Notes: generated by a model not told the origin, from the sequence alone. 35,295 nucleotides of DNA from Alphaproteobacteria bacterium (GCA_029268305.1 JAJUGE010000030.1:1-35295); one strand, 5' to 3'; counted from the first letter of the stretch, positions 22,045 through 30,910 are shown. A program made the numbers and translations.

Positions 22045-22541
22045 GCCTCCGGACCTCCTGAGCGTTGCGGCGCGTCGTCGCCCGCCAGGCCGAGCCGTGC
22101 CAGCGCGCGCTTTCGCGCGGCTCCCATATCGACATCCTGCACGTAGATCAAGCCGCCGATGCGTCGCATCAACCCGGCTTCGTAATCGTGCGCCCGGCCA
22201 TCGGCATAGATGACCTCCCATAGCATTTCGACCAGTTCGATCCTCTCGGCCTCTCCAAGCCGGTCCTTGATCGTGCGCGTGAACGGCAGGATCTGGGGCG
22301 ACCGATCGATTCGAGCATCGGCCGCTGCTAGCAACGCCTCTGCTGAGGCCTCATCGAGCTCGAACCGGTCGCGCAGAAGGGCCAGCACGCTTTCCCGCTC
22401 GTTCCTGTCGAAATGGCCGTCCAGCCGTGCCGCTTCCGCCATGAGCGCGGCGGCAGCGAAGGCGGTCTCGTCGAAAGACGCTTCCGGCGAATCGCCGCGC
22501 GCCGCCTCGCCGAAGAGGATGTCCTTCAGTCTCTGAATCAT
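22041..22541 (-). CDS. TerB-like (TerB/DjlA N-terminal) family protein
   Basis: A 166-residue all-helical protein. [25 protein letters not shown] followed by LLRDRF, and later [28 protein letters not shown], are the paired TerB signatures, each with an acidic D-G-x-x-D/E loop that can bind metal. Tellurite-resistance naming is historical; many such proteins have other, unknown roles. There is no signal peptide or membrane helix. The end overlaps the ferredoxin gene by four bases (ATGA), and the promoter region (22542-22643) is divergent from the DUF938 methyltransferase. The strict coupling suggests a shared function or fixed stoichiometry with FdxA. Confidence 0.9.
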   Translation of the reverse strand: MIQRLKDILFGEAARGDSPEASFDETAFAAAALMAEAARLDGHFDRNERESVLALLRDRFELDEASAEALLAAADARIDRSPQILPFTRTIKDRLGEAERIELVEMLWEVIYADGRAHDYEAGLMRRIGGLIYVQDVDMGAARKRALARLGLAGDDAPQRSGGPEA

Positions 22542-22643
22542 AGGTTGGATTGCTTCCGGTCGCGGTGACTGTCGTGTCTATTAATGGCGGCCTCGACGCA
22601 TTTCCAGTTTGCGGCCTACTGCCGGCGTGGCCATAGTCCCGCC

Positions 22644-23300
22644 ATGCTGTTCTCCCGCCGGATCGATGCGCCCTCCGATGGCCTGCCACGCTCGCCCGCC
22701 GTCAGCCGCAACCGCGAGCCCATAGCAGAAGTGCTCGGACGCCATCTTCCGAAGCGCGGCACAGTACTGGAGATAGCGAGCGGCACCGGGGAGCATGCAG
22801 CCTATTTCGCCAGCCGGTTTGACGGGATCACATGGCAGCCGAGCGATTTCGATCAGGCGGCCCTGCAATGGGTTGAGGCGCATCGTGTGGCCTCGAGCGA
22901 TGGCGGCACACCTCGGCCGAACCTGCTGCCGCCCTTGCGACTGGACGTTACCCGGCCGGGGTGGGAGTTCGGCGTGCCGGTCCGGTTTCCGGTCGCCATC
23001 ATCGCCATCAACCTGGTTCACATTGCGCCGTGGCAGGCGACCGTCGGCCTCGTTTCCGGGGCGCGGGATCTGCTGATGCCGGGCCGGCACCTCTTTCTGT
23101 ACGGCCCGTTCAAGCGCGGCGGTCGGCACACCGCTCGGAGCAACGCGTCTTTCGATGCGACCTTGAGGCGACAGAATGCCGCGTGGGGCGTGCGGGATCT
23201 GGAGGCCGTCACGGAAGCGGCCGAGGCGTCGGGGTTCACCCTCGACGAAATCTGCGAGATGCCTGCCAACAACCTGACCCTGGTCTTCACCCGCCGCTGA
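22644..23300 (+). CDS. DUF938 family putative SAM-dependent methyltransferase
   Basis: A 218-residue protein of the DUF938 family. The N-terminal SPAVSRNREPIAEVL is characteristic. VLEIASGTGEHAAYFA is the SAM-binding motif I, WQPSDFDQ the acidic loop after strand 2, and AIIAINLVHIAPWQAT motif IV. LFLYGPFKRGGRHTARSNASF is another family signature. The target is unknown. The ATG at 22644 is chosen because similarity begins there; the frame extends 20 codons further upstream without family features. The 3' end overlaps the S4 gene on the opposite strand by 14 bases. Confidence 0.92.
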   Translation: MLFSRRIDAPSDGLPRSPAVSRNREPIAEVLGRHLPKRGTVLEIASGTGEHAAYFASRFDGITWQPSDFDQAALQWVEAHRVASSDGGTPRPNLLPPLRLDVTRPGWEFGVPVRFPVAIIAINLVHIAPWQATVGLVSGARDLLMPGRHLFLYGPFKRGGRHTARSNASFDATLRRQNAAWGVRDLEAVTEAAEASGFTLDEICEMPANNLTLVFTRR

Positions 23301-23598
23301 CAGTGACGGCCGGGGGCGGCGGCTCGGCTTCCAGCAGATCTTCGTAGAAGGTTCGCGCTTCGCTCGCCGGGCCACGTCGTGCGGGAAGGCCGAGAATTTT
23401 CACGACCCGTATTGTCCGCGCCTGCGGGAACGTGAGGACGTCTCCGACGCGGACGGCGTGATGCGCTTTCGCGACCACCGTTCGGTTGACGCGCACCTTG
23501 CTCTCGCTGCAGAGCTTCGTGGCTGTCGAACGGCTCTTGAAGAAGCGCGCGTGCCAGAGCCATTTGTCCAGCCGCTGCGACGGCTCAGTCATGCTCAT
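23287..23598 (-). CDS. S4 domain RNA-binding protein (Hsp15-like)
   Basis: A 103-residue protein with one S4 domain at about residues 7-55: QRLDKWLWHARFFKSRSTAT, then VRVNRTVVAKAHHAVRVGDVLTF. This is the Hsp15 (HslR) family, whose E. coli member binds free 50S subunits carrying a stalled nascent chain. The basic, low-complexity tail is shorter than in E. coli. The ATG at 23598 overlaps the helicase stop as ATGA; a second ATG is two codons further on. Coupling to an RNA helicase suggests a joint RNA or ribosome role, which is inference. Confidence 0.93.
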   Translation of the reverse strand: MSMTEPSQRLDKWLWHARFFKSRSTATKLCSESKVRVNRTVVAKAHHAVRVGDVLTFPQARTIRVVKILGLPARRGPASEARTFYEDLLEAEPPPPAVTVSGG

Positions 23599-26165
23599 CT
23601 TCCGAGGTCGAGCTCGCGCAGCTTTGCGAAGGGAGAGGTCGAGAGATCCCGTCGCCGTCCACCGGTGGAAGGCTTCTGCCGACGCTTTCCGGCGGCGCGC
23701 TCGGGCCTTCGCCCCCGCCACTCGAACCGGCCTTCCCCGGTGGCGGATTCCACATAGCCGAGCGCCTTCAGCAATGCGGTGAACTGCTCCGGGGAGCAGC
23801 CGACGAGTGCGCGCAATCCGGCAGGCGGCTCGAAGGCACCCTCACGCGAGAGCTTCCGCAGCGCGTGCACCAGTCGCTCGAGCCGGTCGACAGGAACGGC
23901 TCGTCCTCCGGCCACGCTAATGCCGAGGGCCGCATAGTAGCTTTCGGGAAGGTCGGGACGAGCCTCCGCGGAGCGCCGTCGCCGCGTCGTGTGGGGCAAG
24001 TCTTCGATTGGGTGCTCGTTGTGGACCGCCCACAATAACCGCCGTAAGCTGGCGGAGTTCGGTCGGGTGGCAGACGCGACGAAGACGCTCGTGCTGCCGA
24101 TCCTGACACCGGCCCTGGCGAGCGTGCGACGCTCCGCCTTGCCGATCTTGACGACGAGACTGTCGACTTCGCGGCGCGGCACGAGCCCCAGCCACTCCTG
24201 AAGATGATAGATCAGCCCGCGGCCCGGCCCCGACAACGCCGTGGCATAGTCTCCGCCATTGGCATCCACGAGGGCGCGGAGCGCCGCCAGATCAGGCAAC
24301 TCCCGCTCGATCAGCGAGCTCAGCCACTCGGCGACGCGAGCCCTGATCCGATCCTTGTGCTCCCGGTCGAGCAGATCGGTAGCGATCGGCTCAACCCGCG
24401 GCGACAGCACCGTCGGCCCCGGAACGATGCGGGCGACGGCGCCGCCTTCCCACAGGATCCGACCCTCCTCGTCGAGAGAGAAGGCCGCGGCGTCATCGCC
24501 TGCGAGGCGGGCGACCCGGTAGCCAATCTCGGTCCTCAGCACGCGCTGGGCCGCATTCATGAGCGGCCTGGTGTCGGCACCGCGCTCCACCTTGTCGGGA
24601 TTGAAGCGGAACCCGCGCAGCTCGCCGACGAACTCACCTTCGACCACGACGTCGCCGCTGCGCGTCACGGCGCCGAGCAGGTCTCCGCCGTCGCGGAGAC
24701 GACGGACCAGCACGGCGGTTCGGCGGTCGACGAACCGCTGTGTCAGCCGATCGTGTAGCGCATCCGACAGCTTGTCCTCGATCGCCCGGGTCCGTTCCTG
24801 CCAATAGCCGGCATCGTCGAGCCAGCCGGCGCGGTGCGAGAGATAGGTCCAGGTCCGGGTACCGGCGATGCGGGCCATGAGCGCGTCGACGGCGACATCG
24901 ACGCGCTCGAGCTGCTTCACCTGCCGCGCAACCCAATCGGCCGGGAGCCTTCCGGCTGGTGAGAGCAGGCGCAGGAACACGTCGTGAAGCAGGCGCGTAT
25001 GGGAATCCGTCAGGGTTTTCCGGAAATCGGGAATCTGGCAGACCTCCCAAAGCAGCGCGATCTCGTCGCGGCGGCGGGCCCGGTCTCGGATCGTCTTGTC
25101 TTCGGCCAGGGCGGCGAGCGCACGATGATCGTCCCCCTCCCTCGCACGGGTCAGCCCTCGACTCGGCGGCGGCCGTTCCAGCGAGGCGAGAAGACCGGCG
25201 ATGGAGCCGAAATCCAGATCGCTGTTCCGCCAGGCCAGCGACTTGAGCGGTTCGAAGTTGTGCAGTTCCAGCGCCTCGACCAGCTCGGGGCTCATCGGCT
25301 CCTGGTCGGCGGTGGTTCCGAAGGTTCCGTCGCTCATGTGACGCCCGGCGCGACCGGCGATCTGCGCCACTTCCGCCGGAAGCAGCGCGCGCGGTTGGCG
25401 TCCGTCGAACTTGCGCAGGTTCGAGAACGCGACGTGGCGCACGTCCATGTTCAGGCCCATCCCGATCGCGTCTGTCGCAACCAGGTATTCCACCTCCCCG
25501 GCCTGGTACATCCCGACCTGGGCGTTGCGTGCACGCGGGCTGAGGGCGCCGAGCACCACCGCGGTGCCGCCCCGCTGACGCCGGATCAGCTCGGCGATCC
25601 GGTAGACCTCGGAAGCCGAGAAGGCGACGACTGCACTCCGCGGCGGCAGCCGGGTGACCTTCTTGTGTCCGATATAGGTAAGGCTGGAAAAACGCGGGCG
25701 CGCGATGAACTCGATGCCGGGGACGAGTAGGCGGATAAGGTTTCGTGCCGTGTCGGCACCGAGAAACATCGTCTCTTCTTCGCCCCGGGCATGCAGCAGC
25801 CGATCGGTGAAGACGTGGCCGCGCTCGGGATCGGCGGCCATCTGGATCTCGTCGACGGCGAGGAAGGCGACGCGCCGGTCGAGCGGCATGGATTCGACGG
25901 TGCAGACGAAATAGGAGGGATTGGGCGGAATGATCTTCTCCTCGCCCGTCACCAGTGCCACCGCGCGAGCGCCGCGCAGTCCGACGATTCGATCGTAGTT
26001 CTCGCGTGCCAGGAGGCGGAGGGGGAAGCCGATCATGCCGGAGCGGTGACCGAGCATCCGCTCCACGGCGAGGTAGGTCTTGCCCGTGTTCGTCGGACCG
26101 AGAACGGCGGTCAGGCGAGGGCGGGACGCCGTGATCTGCATGACAGGAGAATCGTGCCGGGGCAT
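23595..26165 (-). CDS. SUV3-like DEAD/DExH-box RNA helicase
   Basis: An 856-residue helicase related to the mitochondrial SUV3 RNA helicase. Walker A is GPTNTGKT (residues 23-30), motif II is DEIQ at 105-108 in VDEIQMAADPERGHVFT, a SUV3 hallmark, and motifs V and VI are ATDAIGMGLNMDVRHVAFSN and QIAGRAGR. A SUV3-type C-terminal region follows (WRNSDLDFGSIAGLLASLE), then a long alphaproteobacterial C-terminal part ending in a basic tail. In mitochondria SUV3 works with a 3'-5' RNA nuclease; a bacterial partner is not obvious here. The start is uncertain: 26165 (MPRHDSP) or 26141 (MQITASR), neither with a clear ribosome site. It is the first gene of a pair with the S4 protein. Confidence 0.93.
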   Translation of the reverse strand: MPRHDSPVMQITASRPRLTAVLGPTNTGKTYLAVERMLGHRSGMIGFPLRLLARENYDRIVGLRGARAVALVTGEEKIIPPNPSYFVCTVESMPLDRRVAFLAVDEIQMAADPERGHVFTDRLLHARGEEETMFLGADTARNLIRLLVPGIEFIARPRFSSLTYIGHKKVTRLPPRSAVVAFSASEVYRIAELIRRQRGGTAVVLGALSPRARNAQVGMYQAGEVEYLVATDAIGMGLNMDVRHVAFSNLRKFDGRQPRALLPAEVAQIAGRAGRHMSDGTFGTTADQEPMSPELVEALELHNFEPLKSLAWRNSDLDFGSIAGLLASLERPPPSRGLTRAREGDDHRALAALAEDKTIRDRARRRDEIALLWEVCQIPDFRKTLTDSHTRLLHDVFLRLLSPAGRLPADWVARQVKQLERVDVAVDALMARIAGTRTWTYLSHRAGWLDDAGYWQERTRAIEDKLSDALHDRLTQRFVDRRTAVLVRRLRDGGDLLGAVTRSGDVVVEGEFVGELRGFRFNPDKVERGADTRPLMNAAQRVLRTEIGYRVARLAGDDAAAFSLDEEGRILWEGGAVARIVPGPTVLSPRVEPIATDLLDREHKDRIRARVAEWLSSLIERELPDLAALRALVDANGGDYATALSGPGRGLIYHLQEWLGLVPRREVDSLVVKIGKAERRTLARAGVRIGSTSVFVASATRPNSASLRRLLWAVHNEHPIEDLPHTTRRRRSAEARPDLPESYYAALGISVAGGRAVPVDRLERLVHALRKLSREGAFEPPAGLRALVGCSPEQFTALLKALGYVESATGEGRFEWRGRRPERAAGKRRQKPSTGGRRRDLSTSPFAKLRELDLGR

Positions 26166-26183
26166 ACCGAATGCAAGTCTCGC

Positions 26184-26223
26184 ACCCGACGGGCGGTAGT
26201 TCGCATGCGTTCTCGGGTCGGGT
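26184..26223. promoter_or_regulatory. Nested inverted repeats in the helicase/membrane-protein divergent promoter region
   Basis: In the 101-base gap between two divergent genes, ACCCGAC (26184-26190) and its complement GTCGGGT (26217-26223) flank the 8-base palindrome CGCATGCG (26202-26209). The palindrome is off-centre by a few bases. This could be an operator shared by both genes; no known regulator site is recognised. Confidence 0.25.
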
Positions 26224-26266
26224 ACAGTGCGGCGTTTGTCGGTCACACCGGTTTTGGAGAGCGATT

Positions 26267-27166
26267 TTGCGTCTGGACCGGACGGCTCTCCTGCAGGTCT
26301 TCGGATTGTCGTGTCTGGCAATTGCCGCAGCTCTGGGCGCGGTCGAGGAATTCGCCGGCTGGCTCGGGGCCGGCAGCATCGATGCGGGCGCGCTAGCGGA
26401 AATCGAGGATCTGCGCAACCGGGCCGCGGCAGCTTTCGCCATCGGCAAGACCATCAACGCCGCCATCTCCGTCGCCAAGGAGGTCACGGTTTCCGGAGGT
26501 GTGGGACTGGCGGGAATGGCGGTCAGTCCCGGCCAGGTGCTCGACCCGATCGACGACCTGATCGAGCAGTTCGCCACCGCGATGCTGCTGGTCGCCATGG
26601 CCGCGCAACTGGTGGACGTGCTCCTGCCGATCGGCATCGCCTGGGGGCTCGGCCCGGTCCTCGCGGCGGCAGCGTTCGTCCTGGCGGGAGCCATTCTGCT
26701 GCGACAGACCGGCCTGGCGGGAGCGGCGAGGGGGCTCCTCCGATTCGGTCGCGTGTTGCTGGCGCTGGCCGTTTTGCTCAGGTTCGGGATTCCTCTCGCC
26801 TCACTGGCGACCGATTTGGTCGCCGCCGAGTTTCTCGACAGTCGGTTCGCGGCAGCGCAAGAAGGGATCGGATCACTCGCGGAGCAGGCCGACGTCGTCG
26901 CCGAAACGGCGCGCGAGGTCCGACTGGAGCCGCACGACGAAGGGCTGATCGGACGGCTCGTCGACAGGATGAGCGGCGGCCTGGCGGAGCTCGGCGCCGC
27001 GCTGGCGCTGTTGCGAGCCAACTTCGACCAGACGTTTCAGGACGTCGTCACGCTGCTCGTCGTCTTCCTGCTCGAAACGCTGCTCCTGCCGCTTCTCTTT
27101 CTCTGGCTAGGCTGGCGGCTGTTTCGCGGCATTGTTGCGAGCGCGCGCGAACGCCGGTCGGGCTAA
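26267..27166 (+). CDS. Conserved integral membrane protein of unknown function
   Basis: A 299-residue membrane protein. The start is taken as TTG at 26267 (MRLDRTALLQVF), with GGAGAG 6 bases upstream; the ATG at 26171 would add 32 residues with no membrane-protein character. Hydrophobic segments lie at about 6-24, 101-121, 123-146, 160-185 and 259-282. Between the first and second is a conserved-looking stretch, KTINAAISVAKEVTVSGGVG with VLDPIDDLIEQF after it, and between the fourth and fifth an acidic amphipathic region. I recall similar proteins in other proteobacteria but no established function. It is divergent from the helicase and ends 7 bases from the protein-repair methyltransferase, which is on the other strand. 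Confidence 0.82.
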   Translation: MRLDRTALLQVFGLSCLAIAAALGAVEEFAGWLGAGSIDAGALAEIEDLRNRAAAAFAIGKTINAAISVAKEVTVSGGVGLAGMAVSPGQVLDPIDDLIEQFATAMLLVAMAAQLVDVLLPIGIAWGLGPVLAAAAFVLAGAILLRQTGLAGAARGLLRFGRVLLALAVLLRFGIPLASLATDLVAAEFLDSRFAAAQEGIGSLAEQADVVAETAREVRLEPHDEGLIGRLVDRMSGGLAELGAALALLRANFDQTFQDVVTLLVVFLLETLLLPLLFLWLGWRLFRGIVASARERRSG

Positions 27167-27173
27167 GCTCGAC

Positions 27174-27836
27174 TTATCGCTTCACCAGCGGCACGAATGC
27201 TACCGGAAGACCCTCTGTCACCTCGATTTTGCCACCCTCGTCCTTGGTGATCACGTTCAGCGTCTGCGTCGTTGGCGTAGACCCTACAGGAGCGACCATC
27301 CGGCCCCCCTCCGCCAGTTGCTCCATGAGCGCTGGCGGGATCCCGGCGCCCGCCGCCGTCACGATGATCCGATCGAACGGCGCGTGCTCCGGCCAGCCTT
27401 CGGAGCCGTCGCGACAGTCGACCGTGACATTGGTGATCCCCAGCCTCGCGAGCTTGGCGGCGGCGCTCTCAGCCAACTCCGGGATGACTTCGATGGAAAA
27501 GACGTGTTCAGCGAGGCGCGCCAGCACGGCGGCCTGGTATCCCGATCCGGTGCCGATCTCGAGCACCCGATCTTCCGGGCCCACGTCCAGCAGCTCGGTC
27601 ATGATCGCGACGATGAACGGTTGCGAAATCGTCTGCCCATACCCGATGGAGAGCGGTCGGTTCTCATAGGCGGCGGCCGCTGAGCCGGCGTCGACGAAGG
27701 CTTCGCGCGGCGTCTCGGCGAGAGCGGCCCTCACCCTCGGGCTCAGCGAGGTTCGCCCGGTCCAACGGGCCGTTTCGGCCAGCTCGTTCTCGATCTCGTC
27801 CAGGAGCGCCATGCGCTCTACGGCCGTGCTCTCCAT
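27174..27836 (-). CDS. pcm: Protein-L-isoaspartate O-methyltransferase
   Basis: A 220-residue PCMT. The family motif AYENRPLSIGYGQTISQPFI contains the substrate-loop Ser, and VLEIGTGSGYQAAVLA is the SAM-binding motif. FDRIIVTAAGAGIPPALMEQL and GGRMVAPVG are the next conserved blocks. It methylates isoaspartyl residues formed by ageing of Asn and Asp, starting their repair, in the cytoplasm. The start at 27836 has GGGAGGG 6 bases upstream; a longer frame to 27965 lacks similarity. It is divergent from htpG across a 151-base gap, which fits a shared protein-quality-control role. Confidence 0.95.
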   Translation of the reverse strand: MESTAVERMALLDEIENELAETARWTGRTSLSPRVRAALAETPREAFVDAGSAAAAYENRPLSIGYGQTISQPFIVAIMTELLDVGPEDRVLEIGTGSGYQAAVLARLAEHVFSIEVIPELAESAAAKLARLGITNVTVDCRDGSEGWPEHAPFDRIIVTAAGAGIPPALMEQLAEGGRMVAPVGSTPTTQTLNVITKDEGGKIEVTEGLPVAFVPLVKR

Positions 27837-27902
27837 GGAAGCCCTCCCGCACTCGGGCGGCGTGGCCGCTGTGGCGCCCCAAGCGCCCCGGCACGGCGGC
27901 AT

Positions 27903-27930
27903 CTTGAACCGGATGGGGCAATTCACATAT
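27903..27930 (+). promoter_or_regulatory. Predicted RpoH-type promoter of htpG
   Basis: CTTGAA (27903-27908) is followed after 16 bases by ACATAT (27925-27930). This resembles the alphaproteobacterial RpoH pattern, with CTTGAA at -35 and a CNTAT-like -10. Start of transcription would be near 27937, about 50 bases before the htpG ATG. A housekeeping sigma could also read it. Confidence 0.5.
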
Positions 27931-27987
27931 GGAACGCGGACCCGCCGAACAGCTCGCCGACACAATTAGCACAGGAATTTCAAGCGG

Positions 27988-29856
27988 ATGAGCGAAGACA
28001 CGCTTTCGTTTCAAGCCGAGGTCGGGCGCATTCTCGACCTGATGGTGCATTCGGTCTATTCCAACAAGGAGATATTCCTCCGCGAGCTCATTTCCAATGC
28101 TTCCGATGCCTGCGACCGTCTGCGCTACGCGGCGATCACGCAGCCGGAGCTTTTGGGAGATGATCCAGCGTTCCGGATCGACGTGAGGGTCGACAAGTCT
28201 GCACGGACGATAACCGTCTCGGATAACGGCATCGGCATGAACCGGGAGGACCTGGTCGAGAACCTGGGCACGATTGCGAAATCCGGCACGGCAGCCTTCG
28301 CCGCGCAGCTATCGGGGGATGCCCGCAAGGATTCGGCGCTGATCGGCCAGTTCGGCGTCGGCTTCTACTCCGCCTTTATGGTCGCGGACAAGGTCGAGGT
28401 CGTGAGCCGCCGCGCCGGCGAGGATCGGGCCTGGCGCTGGCAGTCGGAGGGCAAAGGCACCTTCACCGTCGCCGATGCCGATAAAGCATCCCGAGGCAGC
28501 GACATCATCCTCCATATCAACGAGGATTCGTCCGAGTTCCTCGAAACGCATCGCCTGCGGCACATCGTCAAGACCTATTCGGACCATATCGGTGTGCCCG
28601 TCCGGATCATCGAAGGCGAGGAGAAGGCGGAGGCCGTCAACACGGCATCCGCCCTCTGGACGAGGCCGAAGAGCGAGATCAAGGAGGAGCAGTACCGGGA
28701 ATTCTATCACCACGTTGCCCACGCTTTCGACGATCCGTGGCTGACGCTTCATTGGCGGGCCGAAGGGCGCATCGAATACAGCGCGCTCCTGTTCATCCCG
28801 ACGAACAAGCCGTTCGACCTGTTCCGACCCGAGCGCCGGCCGGGCGTGAAGCTCTATGTCCGACGGGTCTTCATCACCGACGAGTGCGAGGAGATCGTCC
28901 CCGGCTGGCTCCGATTTCTTCGAGGCGTGGTCGATTCCGAAGACCTACCCCTGAACATCAGTCGCGAGATGCTCCAGCACAATCCTGTGTTGACGCAGAT
29001 ACGCAACGGTGTCGTCAGGCGGGTGCTGAACGAGCTCGAGCAGAAGGCGGAAAAGGACCTGGAGGCCTACGCGACCTTCTGGAACACCTTTGGTGCGGTG
29101 CTGAAGGAAGGGCTCTACGAAGACCCTCAACATCGAGAGACTCTGCTGAAGCTCGCACGTTTCCATTCGACCGCCGGCGACGGCCTCATCTCGTTGTCCG
29201 ATTATGTCGGCCGCATGCGTCCGGGGCAGGACACCATCTATTACATCACGGGCGACGACGTCGCGGCCCTGCGCAAGAGCCCGCAGATCGAGGGCTTCGC
29301 CGCCCGAAAGGTGGAGGTCCTGTTGCTGGATCATCCGGTCGACGAGTTCTGGATCCCGGCGGTCGGTGAATTCGAGGGCAAGAAGTTCAAGTCGGTCACG
29401 CGTGGCGGCGCCGATCTGGCGAAGATCGAGGCGGACGAGGCGAACGAGACGAAGGAAGCAGGCGACGCCAGCGATGTCTCCGGTCTGATCGCGCTCTTCA
29501 AGCTCACCCTTGGAGACGAGGTGAAAGACGTCAGGTCGTCTGATCGCTTGACCGACAGTGCCGTATGCCTCGTCGCCGACGAAGGAGACCTCGACATGCA
29601 TCTGGAGCGGCTCCTCCGGATGCACGGGCAGACCGAGCGCACCAGCGCCCGGGTGTTGGAGGTCAATCCCAAACACCCGCTCATCAAGTCGTTGGCCGAC
29701 CGCGTCAGCAAGGGCAACGCCGGCGATGTGCCCGCCGAGATGGCGCGCCTCCTGCTCGATCAGGCGCGGATCATCGAGGGCGAGCCGTTGGCCGATCCGG
29801 TAGCGTTCTCGCAGAGAATGTCACGCATGCTGGAGCGCGGTCTGCTGAACGCTTGA
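27988..29856 (+). CDS. htpG: Molecular chaperone HtpG (Hsp90)
   Basis: A 622-residue bacterial Hsp90 of normal length. The N-terminal GHKL ATPase domain has LDLMVHSVYSNKEIFLRELI and SNASDA, DNGIGMNREDLVENLGTIAK and GQFGVGFYSAFMV for nucleotide and lid. The middle domain has the segment YVRRVFITDECEEIVPGWL followed by RGVVDSEDLPLNISREMLQ, with the Arg of the catalytic loop in NISREMLQ. The C-terminal dimerisation domain is present and, as in bacteria, lacks the MEEVD tail. It refolds and remodels proteins in the cytoplasm using ATP. A heat-shock-type promoter lies upstream, consistent with control by the RpoH encoded in this window. Confidence 0.97.
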   Translation: MSEDTLSFQAEVGRILDLMVHSVYSNKEIFLRELISNASDACDRLRYAAITQPELLGDDPAFRIDVRVDKSARTITVSDNGIGMNREDLVENLGTIAKSGTAAFAAQLSGDARKDSALIGQFGVGFYSAFMVADKVEVVSRRAGEDRAWRWQSEGKGTFTVADADKASRGSDIILHINEDSSEFLETHRLRHIVKTYSDHIGVPVRIIEGEEKAEAVNTASALWTRPKSEIKEEQYREFYHHVAHAFDDPWLTLHWRAEGRIEYSALLFIPTNKPFDLFRPERRPGVKLYVRRVFITDECEEIVPGWLRFLRGVVDSEDLPLNISREMLQHNPVLTQIRNGVVRRVLNELEQKAEKDLEAYATFWNTFGAVLKEGLYEDPQHRETLLKLARFHSTAGDGLISLSDYVGRMRPGQDTIYYITGDDVAALRKSPQIEGFAARKVEVLLLDHPVDEFWIPAVGEFEGKKFKSVTRGGADLAKIEADEANETKEAGDASDVSGLIALFKLTLGDEVKDVRSSDRLTDSAVCLVADEGDLDMHLERLLRMHGQTERTSARVLEVNPKHPLIKSLADRVSKGNAGDVPAEMARLLLDQARIIEGEPLADPVAFSQRMSRMLERGLLNA

Positions 29857-29935
29857 GCTCGCTTCTCTGTCTGGTCAATCTTGCGCTGCCCCGCTATCTG
29901 TTCCCGGATCATCAGGGGCGAAGCGGGGAAAGAGC

Positions 29936-30910
29936 ATGGAGTACAGGACGCTCGGACGCACGGGGCTGCGGGTCAGCGTGGCGGGCCTCGGTTGCGGTGG
30001 TAACAGCCAGCTCGGGCTCGGCCAGGGAAAGAGCGAGGCGGATGCCATCCGTCTGGTCCGCGCCGCGTTCGACCTGGGCGTCAACTTCCTCGACACGGCC
30101 GAGGCTTACGGCACGGAAGAGGTGGTCGGGAAGGCGATCGCCGGGCGGCCGCGCGAATCGGTCGTGATCTCCACTAAGAGCCGCATTCGCGCCGGCGGCG
30201 AGCGCCTGTCGCCGGCGGAGATCCTGGCGAACCTCGACGCCTCCCTCAGGCGGCTCGCCACCGATCATGTCGACATCTTTCACCTGCACGCGGTCCCCGA
30301 GGCGGATTATGACTGGGTGATGTCCGAAGTCCTGCCGGGGCTGATCCGGGCGAAGGAGCAGGGAAAGATCCGCCATCTCGGCATCACCGAGAGCTCGCCG
30401 CGCGACCCGGATCAGGTCATGTTGCAACGAGCCGTGAATGACGAATGCTGGAAGGTGATGATGTTCGCCTTCCACATGATGCACCAGGTTGCTCGTGAGG
30501 CGCTGTTTCCGGCGACGCAGCGGAACGGCATCGGAACGCTGTTGATGTTCGTTGTGCGCAACATCTTCAGCCGACCCGGTCTGCTGTCGGAGACGATGCG
30601 CGCGCTGGCGGAGGAGGGGAAGGTGGACCGCTCCTTCGCGGCGATGGAGCAGCCCCTCGACTTTCTCGTCCACGAGGGCGGGGCGCGCAGCATCATTGAC
30701 GCAGCCTACCGCTTCGCGCGCCACGAACCCGGGGCGGACGTGGTGCTGTTCGGAACCGGCAGCATCGAGCACCTGAAGTCGAACGTGAACTCGATCCTGG
30801 CGCCTCCGCTGCCGCGGGAGGACGTCGAGCGTCTGTACACCCTCTTCGGTCACCTGCGCGGCGTGGGGCTCGACCTTCCGGACCGCTCGCGCGTCTACCC
30901 GAAGGGCTAG
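29936..30910 (+). CDS. Aldo/keto reductase
   Basis: A 324-residue aldo/keto reductase. The catalytic tetrad is Asp53 and Tyr58 (FLDTAEAYG), Lys81 (ISTKS) and His118 (IFHLHAV). The N terminus MEYRTLGRTGLRVSVAGLGC is typical of the YghZ/Tas-like branch. It reduces carbonyl compounds with NAD(P)H; the substrate is unknown. It lies 79 bases after htpG on the same strand and converges on the small exported protein. About 18 residues at the centre (NIFSRPGLLSETMRALAEEG) differ from the usual strand-loop pattern but do not break the frame. Confidence 0.92.
   Translation: MEYRTLGRTGLRVSVAGLGCGGNSQLGLGQGKSEADAIRLVRAAFDLGVNFLDTAEAYGTEEVVGKAIAGRPRESVVISTKSRIRAGGERLSPAEILANLDASLRRLATDHVDIFHLHAVPEADYDWVMSEVLPGLIRAKEQGKIRHLGITESSPRDPDQVMLQRAVNDECWKVMMFAFHMMHQVAREALFPATQRNGIGTLLMFVVRNIFSRPGLLSETMRALAEEGKVDRSFAAMEQPLDFLVHEGGARSIIDAAYRFARHEPGADVVLFGTGSIEHLKSNVNSILAPPLPREDVERLYTLFGHLRGVGLDLPDRSRVYPKG

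Noticed and set aside
24634-27021. Open frame of 795 codons in another frame of the helicase region
   Set aside because: It overlaps the helicase out of frame and the membrane protein in antisense; its composition (Arg, Ala, Pro, Ser) is that of a shadow frame.
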